Origin: DASRBO01 sp035653595
GTDB lineage: Bacteria > Actinomycetota > Acidimicrobiia > Acidimicrobiales > JAJPHE01
Assembly (NCBI GenBank): GCA_035653595.1
Contig: DASRBO010000184.1
Span: 1 to 51,352, forward strand
Length of the DNA stretch: 51,352 bases
Reading direction: 5' to 3'
This document shows, in pieces, positions 1 to 8,603 of the stretch. The notes beneath the pieces were generated by a model. It was not told where the DNA came from, ran no database searches, and was given only the letters and a program-made list of their open reading frames with translations. Every line of letters starts with the position of its first letter. Within the stretch, counting starts at the first letter, position 1. The position numbers and the translations under genes are program-made.

Positions 1-212
1 CCCAGGTGGCGGCCTTCGCCGACCACCAGGTGGCGGTGACCAAGGTGGTGGCCGGCGGCCAGACGAGCACCACGGCCGAGCCCGTCACCGACGACGGCCG
101 GCTGGTCGAGCTGTCGAGGATGCTGTCGGGACACCCCGACAGCGACGCCGCCCGCCGCCACGCCGAGGAGCTGCTGGCGTCGGGGCGCCGGGGTCAGCGG
201 CGCCGGCGCTGA
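1..212 (+). CDS. recN: DNA repair protein RecN, C-terminal fragment
   Basis: This is the 3' end of a gene that begins before the window; the reading frame is open from base 3 and ends at the TGA at 210-212. The visible residues contain VAAFADHQVAV, VAGGQTSTT and a tail LSRMLSGHPDSDAARRHAEELL, split here as the last conserved helix, which match the C-terminal ATPase lobe of RecN, an SMC-like ATPase of double-strand break repair. The neighbours (pyrG, Nudix, xerD, scpA) reproduce the order seen around recN in mycobacteria, supporting the call. The catalytic Walker motifs lie outside the window. It converges on degV with 13 bases between stop codons. Confidence 0.85.
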   Translation, partial: QVAAFADHQVAVTKVVAGGQTSTTAEPVTDDGRLVELSRMLSGHPDSDAARRHAEELLASGRRGQRRRR

Positions 213-225
213 ACCGGCCCGCCGC

Positions 226-1074
226 TCACCCCGGAGCCTGCGCCGTCGGCTCCCACCACCAGGCCAGGCCGACGAGGCCGGGCCCGGTGTGGGCCACCAG
301 CGAGGTGCCGAATCCGCTCAGGAAGCAGGTGACCGGCTCAACCTCGCGGCGGACCTCGTCGACCAGCCGCTGGGCGTCGACGCCGTCGAGGGAGTGCATG
401 GCCACCAGGTGCAGATCGGCCGCCTCGGCCGGTCGGGACTGGCGCCACATGGCGACCAGGCGCTCGAGGGCGGCGTCGCGGGAGAAGGCCGGGCGCAGCG
501 GCCGCACCTTGCCGTGGCGCAGCTCGATGAGAGGCTGGACGTTCAGCATGCGGGCGGCCCAGCCGGCGGCGGAGGGTATGTGGCCCCCCCTCATCAGGTA
601 CTCGAGGGTGCTGAGGGCGCCCACCAGGCGTACTCCCTCTATGACCCGGCGGGCGGCGGCGTCGACCGCCTCGATGTCGGCCCCCCCGGCGGCCGCCCGG
701 GCGGCAGCCACGGCCACCAGGCCCTCGGCGCCGGCGGCCGTCTGGCTGTCGATGACCCGGACCGGTCCGGTGGCCTCCTCGGCGGCCAGCAGGGCCGCCC
801 GGTGGGTGCTTGAGAGGGCGCTGGCCAGGGTGATCACCACCACCCCGTCGCCGGTCTGGGAGCCCTCGATGGCCTTGACGAAGTCTCCGGGGCTGGCCCC
901 TGAGGTGGTCACACCCTCGTCGAAGCGGGCGATGAGCTCGTCGAGACCGAGGGCGGACTCCGCCACCGGCAGGCCTCCGATGCTCAGCCCCATGGGCACC
1001 AGGGCGATGTCGTGGGCGGCAGCGACGGCAGCCGGCAGGGCCGTGGCAGAGTCGGTGACGACGGCGACGCTCAT
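226..1074 (-). CDS. DegV family fatty-acid-binding protein
   Basis: The 282-residue product begins MSVAVVTDSATALP, the signature start of DegV proteins, and has the two-domain length usual for the family. DegV members bind a fatty acid; in Firmicutes they serve as FakB subunits of fatty acid kinase, but no FakA is visible here, so the partner is unknown. I chose the ATG at 1074 over the GTG at 1128 because homology starts there and a -10-like TAGGGC lies 7 bases upstream (complement of 1082-1087), consistent with leaderless transcription. It is convergent with recN and divergent from pyrG. Confidence 0.88.
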   Translation of the reverse strand: MSVAVVTDSATALPAAVAAAHDIALVPMGLSIGGLPVAESALGLDELIARFDEGVTTSGASPGDFVKAIEGSQTGDGVVVITLASALSSTHRAALLAAEEATGPVRVIDSQTAAGAEGLVAVAAARAAAGGADIEAVDAAARRVIEGVRLVGALSTLEYLMRGGHIPSAAGWAARMLNVQPLIELRHGKVRPLRPAFSRDAALERLVAMWRQSRPAEAADLHLVAMHSLDGVDAQRLVDEVRREVEPVTCFLSGFGTSLVAHTGPGLVGLAWWWEPTAQAPG

Positions 1075-1081
1075 CCCGACC

Positions 1082-1087
1082 GCCCTA
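1082..1087 (-). promoter_or_regulatory. -10 element of degV (leaderless)
   Basis: TAGGGC on the minus strand, 7 bases before the ATG at 1074. The last base deviates from TANNNT, so it is weaker than the other leaderless promoters in this window. No convincing -35 is visible. Confidence 0.4.
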
Positions 1088-1185
1088 CCCAACCGCCCGG
1101 GCGGTCGATGCGTCGGAGGCCATTTCATGCCAGGTTATGCCGAAGAACCGGGCCAACGGTGCACGGCCGCGGCGGAACCCTGCGC

Positions 1186-1191
1186 TACCTT
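1186..1191 (+). promoter_or_regulatory. Candidate -10 element of pyrG
   Basis: TACCTT, 24 bases before the GTG start of pyrG. A start site near 1198 would give a leader of about 18 bases that contains the AGGAGG ribosome binding site at 1206-1211. Confidence 0.4.
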
Positions 1192-1215
1192 TTGACAACC
1201 GACCTAGGAGGGACC

Positions 1216-2883
1216 GTGGCCAAGCACATCTTCGTCACCGGAGGCGTGGCCAGCTCCCTCGGGAAGGGATTGACCGCCTCCTCACTGGGCCGGCTGCTCC
1301 GCTCCCGGGGACTGCGGGTCACCATGCTCAAGCTCGACCCCTACCTGAACGTGGACCCGGGGACCATGAACCCCGACGAGCACGGCGAGGTCTTCGTCAC
1401 CGAGGACGGCGGGGAGACCGACCTCGACCTGGGTCACTACGAGCGCTTCATCGACGAGTCGCTGCGGGGCGACTCCAACGCCACCACCGGCTCGATCTAC
1501 CGCTCGGTGATCGCCAAGGAGCGCCGGGGTGAGTTCCTGGGCCGCACCGTCCAGGTCATCCCCCACATCACCGACGAGATCAAAGAGCGCATCCTGCGGC
1601 TGGCCACCGACGACATCGACGTGGTCATCACCGAGGTGGGCGGGACGGTGGGCGACATCGAGATCCTCCCGTTCCTCGAGGCCATCCGCCAGTTCCGCAA
1701 GGATGTGGGTCGGGACAATGTCTGCTACATCCACCTGACCCTGGTGCCGTTCCTCGGACCGTCGGGGGAGCAGAAGACCAAGCCGACCCAGCACTCGGTC
1801 ACCGAGCTGCGCAGCCGGGGCATCCAGCCCGACGTGATCGTGTGCCGCAGCGACCAGCCGATCTCCGACGGGCTCAAGCGCAAGATCTCCAACCTGTGCG
1901 ACGTGCCCATGGAGGCGGTGGTTTCCAACGTCGACGCCCGCAACATCTACGAGATCCCCCTGGTGCTGCACATGGAGGGCCTCGACGACTACGTATGCCG
2001 GCTGCTGCACTTCGACGGCCCGGAGTACTCCGTCGACCTGGCCTCGTGGGAGGCGCTGGTCGAGCGCATCGAGACGGCGAAGCGGAGCGTGCGCATCGGG
2101 CTGGTGGTCAAGTACTCGGTGCGGGACGCCTACCTGTCGGTGATCGAGGCTCTGCGCCACGCCGGCTCCGCCCTCGGGTCCAACGTCGAGATCGACTGGA
2201 TACCGGCGGAGGAGGTGACCGGCATCCTGGCCGAGGACCGCCTGCGCCACCTCGACGGCATCGTCATCCCCGGCGGCTTCGGCGAGCGGGGGATCGACGG
2301 CAAGATCGCCGCCGCCGGCTTCGCCCGCGAGTACCAGGTCCCGTGCCTGGGACTGTGCCTCGGCCTGCAGGTCATGGTCATCGACTTCGCCCGCAACGTG
2401 GCCGGCCTCGCCGGCGCCCACTCGAGGGAGTTCGACAGCCTGACCCCGCATCCGGTCATCGACCTCATGGACGACCAGCTCGAGGTGGTCGACAAGGGCG
2501 GCACCATGCGGCTGGGCTCCTACGTCGCCGTGCTCCAGCCCGGCACCCGGGTGTCCGCCGCCTACGGCCAGCCGGTGGTGTCCGAGCGCCACCGCCACCG
2601 CTTCGAGTTCAACGCCCGCTACCGCCGGCGGCTGGAGGGGGCCGGCCTGGTGTGCTCGGGGGTCTCGCCCGACGAGCGGCTGGTGGAGTTCATCGAGCTG
2701 GCCGACCATCCGTACTGGGTGGGCACCCAGGCCCACCCCGAGTTCAAGAGCCGGCCCGACCGCCCACATCCGCTCTTCCGCCAGCTCGTCGCCGCCGCCC
2801 TCGCCCGGGCGGAGTGCCGCCTGCCGGCCGCCGGCGCCGTCGAGGAGGTCCCTTCGACGGTGGACGCCGGTGTCGTTCCGTAG
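1216..2883 (+). CDS. pyrG: CTP synthase
   Basis: This enzyme makes CTP from UTP, ATP and glutamine, the last step of pyrimidine nucleotide synthesis. The 555 residues show the N-terminal synthetase domain beginning AKHIFVTGGVASSLGKG (P-loop-like), and a C-terminal class I glutamine amidotransferase with nucleophile Cys381 in GLCLGLQ and the His507-Pro-Glu509 pair in AHPEF. The start is GTG 1216, preceded by AGGAGG at 1206-1211; longer frames upstream run through degV's promoter and lack homology. The last 14 bases overlap the Nudix gene, so the two are probably cotranscribed. The gene order pyrG-Nudix-xerD matches mycobacteria. Confidence 0.97.
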   Translation: MAKHIFVTGGVASSLGKGLTASSLGRLLRSRGLRVTMLKLDPYLNVDPGTMNPDEHGEVFVTEDGGETDLDLGHYERFIDESLRGDSNATTGSIYRSVIAKERRGEFLGRTVQVIPHITDEIKERILRLATDDIDVVITEVGGTVGDIEILPFLEAIRQFRKDVGRDNVCYIHLTLVPFLGPSGEQKTKPTQHSVTELRSRGIQPDVIVCRSDQPISDGLKRKISNLCDVPMEAVVSNVDARNIYEIPLVLHMEGLDDYVCRLLHFDGPEYSVDLASWEALVERIETAKRSVRIGLVVKYSVRDAYLSVIEALRHAGSALGSNVEIDWIPAEEVTGILAEDRLRHLDGIVIPGGFGERGIDGKIAAAGFAREYQVPCLGLCLGLQVMVIDFARNVAGLAGAHSREFDSLTPHPVIDLMDDQLEVVDKGGTMRLGSYVAVLQPGTRVSAAYGQPVVSERHRHRFEFNARYRRRLEGAGLVCSGVSPDERLVEFIELADHPYWVGTQAHPEFKSRPDRPHPLFRQLVAAALARAECRLPAAGAVEEVPSTVDAGVVP

Positions 2884-3421
2884 CCTCGGGGAGACCTGCC
2901 TCCACCAGGGCCATGTGATCTCGCTCTACCGGGGCCGATTCGTCGCCCCCGACGGCTCCCCTTTCGAGCGGGAGATCGTGCGCCACCCCGGTGCGGTGGT
3001 GGTGGTGCCGCTGGTGGACGACTCCACCGCCCTGCTGGTGCGCCAGTACCGGGCCGCCATCGACTCCGAGCTGCTCGAGCTGCCCGCCGGCAAGCGGGAC
3101 GTCCCCGACGAGGATCCCGCCGACACCGCCGCCCGCGAGCTGGCCGAGGAGGTGGGCAAGCGGCCGGGCCGGCTGGTCAAGCTGGCCGAGTTCCTGAACT
3201 CGCCCGGCTTCAGCGACGAGCTGTCCCACTGCTACCTGGCCACCGAGCTCGAGGACTGCGACACCGACGCCCAGGGGGTGGAGGAGGGCCACATGGTCAC
3301 CGTCACCGTCGACCTGGCCGAGGTGCCGGGCATGATCGAGCGCTTCGAGCTGCGCGACGCCAAGACCATCATCGGGCTGTGCATGGCCCGGGCCTACCTG
3401 GGCGAGGGTGGTCGCCTTTGA
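2870..3421 (+). CDS. Nudix hydrolase, ADP-ribose pyrophosphatase-like
   Basis: The 183-residue protein probably hydrolyses ADP-ribose or a related nucleoside diphosphate derivative. It carries a Nudix box with REL.EEVG (GKRDVP then AARELAEEVG), preceded by LLVRQYR and ELPAG as in ADP-ribose pyrophosphatases. The spacing between the first Gly and the first Glu is one residue longer than the textbook box, which I recall also for the mycobacterial protein at the same locus. The GTG start lies inside pyrG (14-base overlap) and the TGA stop overlaps the TTG start of ald, so it sits in the middle of a coupled operon. The exact substrate cannot be read from sequence. Confidence 0.9.
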   Translation: MSFRSLGETCLHQGHVISLYRGRFVAPDGSPFEREIVRHPGAVVVVPLVDDSTALLVRQYRAAIDSELLELPAGKRDVPDEDPADTAARELAEEVGKRPGRLVKLAEFLNSPGFSDELSHCYLATELEDCDTDAQGVEEGHMVTVTVDLAEVPGMIERFELRDAKTIIGLCMARAYLGEGGRL

Positions 3422-4530
3422 ACGTAGGGGTCCCGACCGAGGTGAAGCAGGGCGAGGCCCGGGTGGCGGTCACGCCCGAAGGGGTGCGCGAGCTGCGGGC
3501 CCACGGCCATCGGGTGCTGGTGCAGTCGGGGGCGGGGGTGGGCTCGTCCATCCCCGACGCCGACTTCGCCCGGGCGGGGGCCGACCTGGTGCCCACCGCG
3601 GCCGAGGCGTGGGCGGCCCAGCTGGTGGTCAAGGTGAAAGAGCCCCAGCCCTCGGAGCTGGACTTCCTGCGCGACGACCTGGTCCTGTTCACCTACCTGC
3701 ACCTGGCCGCCTACCCCGAGGTGGCCGCCGCCCTGCTGACCGCGGGCACCACGGCCGTGGCCTACGAGACCGTTCAGGACCCCGCCGGGCGACTGCCCCT
3801 GCTGGCGCCGATGAGCGAGGTGGCCGGGCGCATGGCCCCCCAGATCGGAGCCCACTACCTCGAGACATCCAACGGCGGGCGGGGGGTCCTGCTGGGTGGG
3901 GCGCCCGGGGTCCGCCCCGCCCGGGTGGTGGTGCTCGGCGCCGGCAACGTCGGCTGGAACGCGGCGTGGATCGCCCAGGGCATGGAGGCCGAGGTGCTGC
4001 TGCTCGACCGCGACCTCGACCGCCTGCGCTGGGTCGACCAGATCCACAAGGGCCGCATCATGACCCTGGCCTCCAACCGCGGCGCGGTGGAGCAGGCGGT
4101 GGCGGGGGCGGACCTGGTGATCGGGGCCGTGCTGGTGGCCGGGGGCCGGGCCCCCACCGTGGTGACCGAGGAGATGGTGGCGGGCATGCGCCCCCGCTCG
4201 GTGATCGTGGACGTGGCCATCGACCAGGGCGGCTGCATCGAGACCTCTCACGAGACCACCCATGCCGAGCCCGTCTACCTGGTCCACGACGTCATCCACT
4301 ACGCCGTGGGCAACATCCCCGGTGCCGTGCCCCACACCTCGACCTACGCCCTCACCAACGCCACCCTGCCCTACGTGCTGGAGATCGCCCAGAAGGGTCT
4401 GGCTGCCGCCGCCTCGTCCGACGCCGCCCTCCGGGGAGGGGTGACGGTGGTCGGGGGAGCGCTCACCAACCCGGCGGTGGCCGAGGCCCTGGGTCGACCG
4501 GCCGCCGAGCCGCTGGCCCTGCTTGCCTAG
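3418..4530 (+). CDS. ald: Alanine dehydrogenase
   Basis: This NAD-dependent enzyme interconverts L-alanine and pyruvate plus ammonia. The 370-residue length equals the family norm. Visible features are the substrate-site segment VKVKEPQ with its lysine, YLHLAAYPE with the catalytic histidine, and the Rossmann motif VLGAGNVGWNAA, followed by DVAIDQGGC. The start is TTG 3418, which overlaps the preceding stop in a TTGA tetranucleotide and gives the N-terminus MNVGVPTEVK expected for the family. It is translationally coupled to the Nudix gene before it and to xerD after it (TAGTG overlap). Confidence 0.95.
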   Translation: MNVGVPTEVKQGEARVAVTPEGVRELRAHGHRVLVQSGAGVGSSIPDADFARAGADLVPTAAEAWAAQLVVKVKEPQPSELDFLRDDLVLFTYLHLAAYPEVAAALLTAGTTAVAYETVQDPAGRLPLLAPMSEVAGRMAPQIGAHYLETSNGGRGVLLGGAPGVRPARVVVLGAGNVGWNAAWIAQGMEAEVLLLDRDLDRLRWVDQIHKGRIMTLASNRGAVEQAVAGADLVIGAVLVAGGRAPTVVTEEMVAGMRPRSVIVDVAIDQGGCIETSHETTHAEPVYLVHDVIHYAVGNIPGAVPHTSTYALTNATLPYVLEIAQKGLAAAASSDAALRGGVTVVGGALTNPAVAEALGRPAAEPLALLA

Positions 4531-5603
4531 TGGCCATGGCCGCCCGCTCGCCCGTGTTGGACGCCGCCGCCGGGGCCGACACCCCCACCGCCGCCGCCGG
4601 GGCGGACGCCTCGCCGGAGGCTGCCGGCGCCACACCGGAGCATGACCGGGCCCGGCGCCGTGCCGGCGCCGCCCCGGTGCGGCTGTCGGCCGACGCCGAG
4701 GAGTTCCTGTCCTGGCTGGCGGTCGAGCGGGGCCGGGCCGCCAACACGGTGGCGGCCTACCGGCGCGACCTGCTCGCCTATCACGCCTACCTGGCCGAGC
4801 GGGGCCTGGCGCCGGGGGACGCCGACGAGGCGGTGGTGGCGGGTTACGTCAACCACCTTCGGGGGGCCGGGCGCAAGCCGGCCTCGGTCGCCCGGGCCCT
4901 GGTCAGTGTGCGCAGCCTCTACCGGTTCCGGGTGGGCGAGGGTCGGGCGGCCTCGGACCCGACCAACGAGGTCGGCGGCCCCCGGGTGCCCCAGGGCCTG
5001 CCCAAGGCTCTCGACGAGGACGAGGTCACCCGCCTGCTGGCGGCGGTCACCGGCAACGAGCCCCTGGCCCGGCGGGACCGGGCCATCCTCGAGCTGCTCT
5101 ACGGGACAGGGATGCGCATATCGGAGCTGACCGGGCTCTCCCTCGGCGACCTGATGCTGGCCGATGGCCTGGTGCGGGTGTTCGGCAAGGGATCGAAGGA
5201 GCGCATGGTGCCGGTGGGCAGCTTCGCCCGCCGGGCCCTGGAGGACTGGCTGGGGGCGGGGGGGCGCGACCTGGTCGCCCCCCGGCGCTGGGCCCGCCGG
5301 GGCGACGCCGAGGCGGTGTTCCTCAACGCCCGCGGCGGCCGGCTCAGCCGGCAGGGGGCCTGGGGCATCGTCCGCCACTACGGCAGCCGGGCCGGCCTGG
5401 CCGACCGGCTGACCCCGCATGTCCTGCGCCACTCCTGTGCCACCCACATGCTGGACCACGGCGCCGACATCCGCTCGGTTCAGGAGCTGCTGGGGCACGC
5501 CTCCATCGCCACGACCCAGGTTTACACCAGGGTTTCGCCCGAGCGACTGTTGAGCGTCTACCGGGCGGCTCATCCGCGCGCCCTCCTCCGGCGGGAGCAG
5601 TAG
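4530..5603 (+). CDS. xerD: Tyrosine recombinase XerD
   Basis: XerD resolves chromosome dimers at dif with XerC. After a core-binding SAM-like domain (EEFLSWLAVERG) the catalytic domain shows Arg196 in GTGMRISEL, a lysine in GKGSKERMVPV, HVLRHSCATHML, LGHASI and the nucleophile Tyr332 in TQVYTRV. The 357 residues exceed the usual 300 because of an Ala/Pro/Gly-rich N-terminal stretch of about 50 residues; if the true start is the ATG at 4536 or a later codon this shrinks only slightly unless translation begins near 4640. The GTG overlaps the ald stop by one base. The xerD-scpA-scpB association is typical of Gram-positive chromosomes. Confidence 0.92.
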   Translation: MAMAARSPVLDAAAGADTPTAAAGADASPEAAGATPEHDRARRRAGAAPVRLSADAEEFLSWLAVERGRAANTVAAYRRDLLAYHAYLAERGLAPGDADEAVVAGYVNHLRGAGRKPASVARALVSVRSLYRFRVGEGRAASDPTNEVGGPRVPQGLPKALDEDEVTRLLAAVTGNEPLARRDRAILELLYGTGMRISELTGLSLGDLMLADGLVRVFGKGSKERMVPVGSFARRALEDWLGAGGRDLVAPRRWARRGDAEAVFLNARGGRLSRQGAWGIVRHYGSRAGLADRLTPHVLRHSCATHMLDHGADIRSVQELLGHASIATTQVYTRVSPERLLSVYRAAHPRALLRREQ

Positions 5604-5606
5604 TCT
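5601..5606 (+). promoter_or_regulatory. -10 element of the DksA-like gene (leaderless)
   Basis: TAGTCT, ending 6 bases before the GTG at 5613. It also contains the TAG stop codon of xerD, so this promoter is embedded in the operon end. Confidence 0.6.
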
Positions 5607-5612
5607 TCCGGG

Positions 5613-5951
5613 GTGCCAAGTGAGGCCATAACGTCCGAAGCGCGCGCTCAGCTCGAGCGGGAGAAGGCCGAGCTGGAGCGGCAGCTGGCCGAGCTCGGCC
5701 ACGGGGGCGAGGGCGGCCTCACCTACGACCCCAACTTCGCCGACTCCAGCCAGGTGACCGCCGAGCGTGGCGAGGCCGACGCTCTGGCCGCCAAGCTGCG
5801 GGAGACGCTGGCCGAGGTGGAGAACGCCCTCAGCAAGATCGAGGCCGGCACCTACGGCGAGTGCGAGGTGTGCGGCAAGCCCATCGCCCCGGCCCGGCTG
5901 GAGGCCAAGCCGGCCGCCCGCACCTGCATCGACTGCGCCTCCAAGCGCTGA
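5613..5951 (+). CDS. DksA/TraR-type C4 zinc-finger protein
   Basis: The 112-residue protein has an N-terminal helical coiled-coil (residues 8-75, rich in Glu, Leu and Ala) and a C-terminal four-cysteine finger formed by Cys84/Cys87 and Cys105/Cys108 (YGECEVCGKP and TCIDCASKR). Proteins of this type bind the secondary channel of RNA polymerase; in Actinobacteria their targets are less defined. The GTG start is fixed by the -10 hexamer 6 bases upstream. A 28-base gap separates it from the M50 protease, which may be cotranscribed. Confidence 0.9.
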   Translation: MPSEAITSEARAQLEREKAELERQLAELGHGGEGGLTYDPNFADSSQVTAERGEADALAAKLRETLAEVENALSKIEAGTYGECEVCGKPIAPARLEAKPAARTCIDCASKR

Positions 5952-5979
5952 CCCGACGACCGCCGCCGGTCGGGGGGCC

Positions 5980-6723
5980 ATGAACCGGACCAGGGTCGTC
6001 CTGGTGGTGATCGGGGTCGTCCTGGTGCTCCTGGTGCTCCGGCGGGGGGTCATCACCCAGGGCGAGATCATCTTCTTCGCCGTCCTGGTGCCCTCGATCA
6101 TCCTCCACGAGGTCACCCACGGGGCGGTGGCCTACGCCTTCGGGGACGACACCGCCGCCCGGGCCGGCCGGCTCACCCTCAACCCCATTCGCCACGTCGA
6201 TCCGTTCGGGACCCTGATCCTTCCGGCCCTGCTGGTGCTGAGCAACCATGCCGCCTTCGGCTACGCCAAGCCGGTGCCGGTGAGCGTGCGCCGGTTGCGC
6301 CACCCCCGCAACGAGGGTCTGATCGTCTCCCTCGCCGGCCCGGCGGTCAACGTGATCCTGGCCCTGGGGGCGGTGCTCGCCATCCGCGCCTTCGCCTCGC
6401 CCGCAACGGTCTGCGCCATCACCTCCAGCCAGGGCCCGTTGAGCCTGGGCTGGCAGGTGCTGGCCACCTTCAGCTTCGCCAACGTGCTGCTGGCGGTGTT
6501 CAACATCCTGCCCATCCCGCCCCTCGACGGCTCGGCCGTGGTCGAGCGCATGCTGCCGGTCAGCTGGTGGCCCCGGTGGCTGCAGTTCAGGCAGTACTCG
6601 ATGCCGATACTGCTGGTGGTCGTGCTGCTGTGGCCCCAGATCCTCGGCCACGTCTTCTCCCCGGCCGAGCGGTTGTGGTTCGACCTGCTGCCGTGCCGGG
6701 TGGGCACGCCCATAGGGATCTGA
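5980..6723 (+). CDS. Site-2-protease family (M50) membrane metalloprotease
   Basis: The 247-residue protein is an integral membrane zinc protease. It shows a first TM segment (residues 5-22), the zinc-binding HEVTH motif within a second TM, LVSLAGPAVNVIL, and the third-ligand region NILPIPPLDGS, all diagnostic for the compact M50 branch without a PDZ domain. Such proteases cleave membrane-embedded substrates such as anti-sigma factors; no candidate substrate is adjacent. The ATG at 5980 follows a GGGGGG tract that could act as ribosome binding site. It converges on trpS across a short GC hairpin. Confidence 0.9.
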   Translation: MNRTRVVLVVIGVVLVLLVLRRGVITQGEIIFFAVLVPSIILHEVTHGAVAYAFGDDTAARAGRLTLNPIRHVDPFGTLILPALLVLSNHAAFGYAKPVPVSVRRLRHPRNEGLIVSLAGPAVNVILALGAVLAIRAFASPATVCAITSSQGPLSLGWQVLATFSFANVLLAVFNILPIPPLDGSAVVERMLPVSWWPRWLQFRQYSMPILLVVVLLWPQILGHVFSPAERLWFDLLPCRVGTPIGI

Positions 6724-6738
6724 GCCCCGCTCCGGGGC
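6724..6738. terminator. Convergent hairpin between M50 protease and trpS
   Basis: GCCCCG and CGGGGC form a 6-bp stem with a 3-base loop between two convergent genes. There is no T-tract, so termination strength is uncertain. Confidence 0.4.
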
Positions 6739-6744
6739 CGTCGC

Positions 6745-7734
6745 CTAGCGGCGGGGGGGCAGGCGCAGCAGGCCCACGGCGTCCTTGGCCCGGGCCAGGG
6801 TCGCCGCCGCCACCTCGCCCGCCCGGGCGGCGCCGTCGGCCAGCACCGCCTCCACCGCGCCGGGGTCCTCCTCCAGCTGGCGGTAGCGCTCCTGCACCGG
6901 CCGGAGCAGCTCGACCACGGCGGCGGCGGCGTCGGCCTTGAGGGGTCCGTACTGGGCGTAGGAGGAGGCCACCTGGGCCGGGTCGCGGTCGGTGGCGGCG
7001 GCCAGGAGGGAGACGAGGTTGGACGGCCCCGGCCGCGCGGCCGGGTCGTAGACGACGTCGGTGCCGGTGTCGGTCACCGCCCGCTTGATCTTGCGCTCGA
7101 TGGTGGCCGGGTCGTCACGCAGGTAGACGATGCCCCCCTCCGAGCTGGTCGACTTGGACATCTTGCGGGTGGGCTGCTGGAGGTCCATCACCCTGGCCCC
7201 GACCCGGGGGATGGCCGCCTCCGGCACGACGAAGGTCTTGCCGTAGCGGCCGTTGAACCGCTGGGCCAGGTTGCGGGCCAGCTCGAGGTGCTGGCGCTGG
7301 TCGTCCCCCACCGGAACCCGGTCGGCCTGGTAGAGCAGGATGTCGGCCGCCATCAGGACCGGATAGGTGAACAGCCCCACCCGCACCGACTCCCTCCCGC
7401 CTCCCTTGTCCTTGAACTGGGTCATGCGGTTGAGCTCGCCGAAGGTGGCGGTGCACTCCAGCAGCCAGGACAGCTCCGAGTGCTCGTGCACGTGGCTCTG
7501 CACGAAGATCGTGCAGGTCTTGGGGTCCAGCCCGGCGGCGAGGAGCCAGCGGGCCCCGTCGAGGGTGCGCCGACCGAGAAGGCCGGGCTCCTGGTCCTCG
7601 GTCAGCGCGTGCAGATCCACCAGGCAGAAAAAGGCATCCTCGGTCTGGTCCTCCACCCAGTGCCGCAGGGCGCCGAGGTAGTTGCCGATGTGGAACTCGC
7701 CCGACGGCTGCACGCCGGACAGAACCCTGGTCAT
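6745..7734 (-). CDS. trpS: Tryptophanyl-tRNA synthetase
   Basis: This class I synthetase charges tRNA-Trp. The 329 residues contain the HIGH-type motif as EFHIGNYLGAL, DLHALTEDQEPG near residue 43, and the KMSKS loop as KMSKSTSSEGG, at lengths normal for bacterial TrpRS. The ATG at 7734 sits 6 bases after a TACGAT hexamer on the minus strand, indicating a leaderless mRNA. The gene is inverted relative to its neighbours and divergent from scpA, interrupting the block conserved with mycobacteria. Confidence 0.97.
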   Translation of the reverse strand: MTRVLSGVQPSGEFHIGNYLGALRHWVEDQTEDAFFCLVDLHALTEDQEPGLLGRRTLDGARWLLAAGLDPKTCTIFVQSHVHEHSELSWLLECTATFGELNRMTQFKDKGGGRESVRVGLFTYPVLMAADILLYQADRVPVGDDQRQHLELARNLAQRFNGRYGKTFVVPEAAIPRVGARVMDLQQPTRKMSKSTSSEGGIVYLRDDPATIERKIKRAVTDTGTDVVYDPAARPGPSNLVSLLAAATDRDPAQVASSYAQYGPLKADAAAAVVELLRPVQERYRQLEEDPGAVEAVLADGAARAGEVAAATLARAKDAVGLLRLPPRR

Positions 7735-7740
7735 GCCGGC

Positions 7741-7746
7741 ATCGTA
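7741..7746 (-). promoter_or_regulatory. -10 element of trpS (leaderless)
   Basis: TACGAT on the minus strand (plus ATCGTA), separated from the ATG at 7734 by 6 bases. Confidence 0.6.
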
Positions 7747-7814
7747 CGGGGGCGCCGCCCCGGTTCGGGGCCGGGGCGGCGCCTGGTATGCGCCGGTCGG
7801 AGGCGGGCGGCCGG

Positions 7815-7820
7815 TAACCT
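7815..7820 (+). promoter_or_regulatory. -10 element of scpA (leaderless)
   Basis: TAACCT in the context GGTAACCT, 6 bases before GTG 7827. The same GGTAACCT octamer occurs before the genes at 29074 and 39960. Confidence 0.65.
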
Positions 7821-7826
7821 GCGGGG

Positions 7827-8603
7827 GTGGCCTACGAGGTCCGCACTGAGATTTTCGAGGGGCCCTTCGACCTGCTGCTCCAGCTGATCACCGCTGAGCA
7901 GGTCGACCTCTACGAGATATCGCTCTCCAAGATCGTGGACAGCTACCTGCGGGAGCTGGAGCGGATGGAGAGCCTCGATCTCGACATCGCCACCGAGTTC
8001 CTGCTCATCGCCGCCACGCTGGTCGAGCTCAAGAGCCGCCGGCTCCTGCCCGGTCTGGACGACGGGGAGATCGACGAGGAGCTGGCCCTGTGGGAGGAGC
8101 GGGACCTGCTCCTCGCCCGCCTGCTGGAGTGCAAGACGTTCAAGGACGCAGCGGCCGAGCTGGCCCGCATGGCCGAGGTCGCCTCCCGCTCCCACGCCCG
8201 CACCGCCGGTCCCGACGAGCGGTTCCTCGCCGTCATGCCCGACCTGCTGGCCGGGGTGACGCCCGCCCAGCTGCGCCAGGCGTTCCTCCGGGCGATGGAG
8301 CCCAGGCCCGAGCCCCGGGTCCAGCTCGACCACGTGGCTCCCATCCGGGCCAGCGTCCAGGACGCCGTCGACGAGCTGGTGCGGGAGCTCCCCCGGGTGG
8401 GCGTCACCACCTTCCGGCGCCTGACCGAGGGCTGCGGCCAGCGCCTCGAGGTCATCGTGCGCTTCCTCGCCCTCCTCGAGCTCTACAAGCGGGGCAGCAT
8501 CGACCTCGAGCAGCGGGAGCGCCTGGGCGAGCTGCGGGTGACCTGGCTGGGGGAGGACGCCGCCCTGCTGGAGGAGATCGCCGTCGAGGAATACCAGGGG
8601 TGA
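7827..8603 (+). CDS. scpA: Segregation and condensation protein A
   Basis: ScpA is the kleisin that bridges SMC heads and, with ScpB, forms the condensin that organises and segregates the chromosome. The 258 residues begin YEVRTEIFEGPFDLLLQLI, the family's N-terminal SMC-neck-binding helix, followed by FLLIAATLVELKSRRLLP; the C-terminal winged helix includes RFLALLELYKRGSI. The GTG start is 6 bases after TAACCT, so the mRNA is probably leaderless. Its stop overlaps the scpB start by four bases (GTGA). Smc itself is not in the window. Confidence 0.96.
   Translation: MAYEVRTEIFEGPFDLLLQLITAEQVDLYEISLSKIVDSYLRELERMESLDLDIATEFLLIAATLVELKSRRLLPGLDDGEIDEELALWEERDLLLARLLECKTFKDAAAELARMAEVASRSHARTAGPDERFLAVMPDLLAGVTPAQLRQAFLRAMEPRPEPRVQLDHVAPIRASVQDAVDELVRELPRVGVTTFRRLTEGCGQRLEVIVRFLALLELYKRGSIDLEQRERLGELRVTWLGEDAALLEEIAVEEYQG

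Noticed and set aside
1192..1197. TTGACA just before pyrG
   Set aside because: It matches a -35 consensus but lies 18 bases before the GTG and overlaps the leader, leaving no room for a -10 element.
1282..2769. Long minus-strand open frame opposite pyrG
   Set aside because: A shadow frame caused by high GC; product is a His/Gly/Asp-rich string without domains. The same applies to long antisense frames opposite ald, der, dnaE, livHM and the propeller gene.
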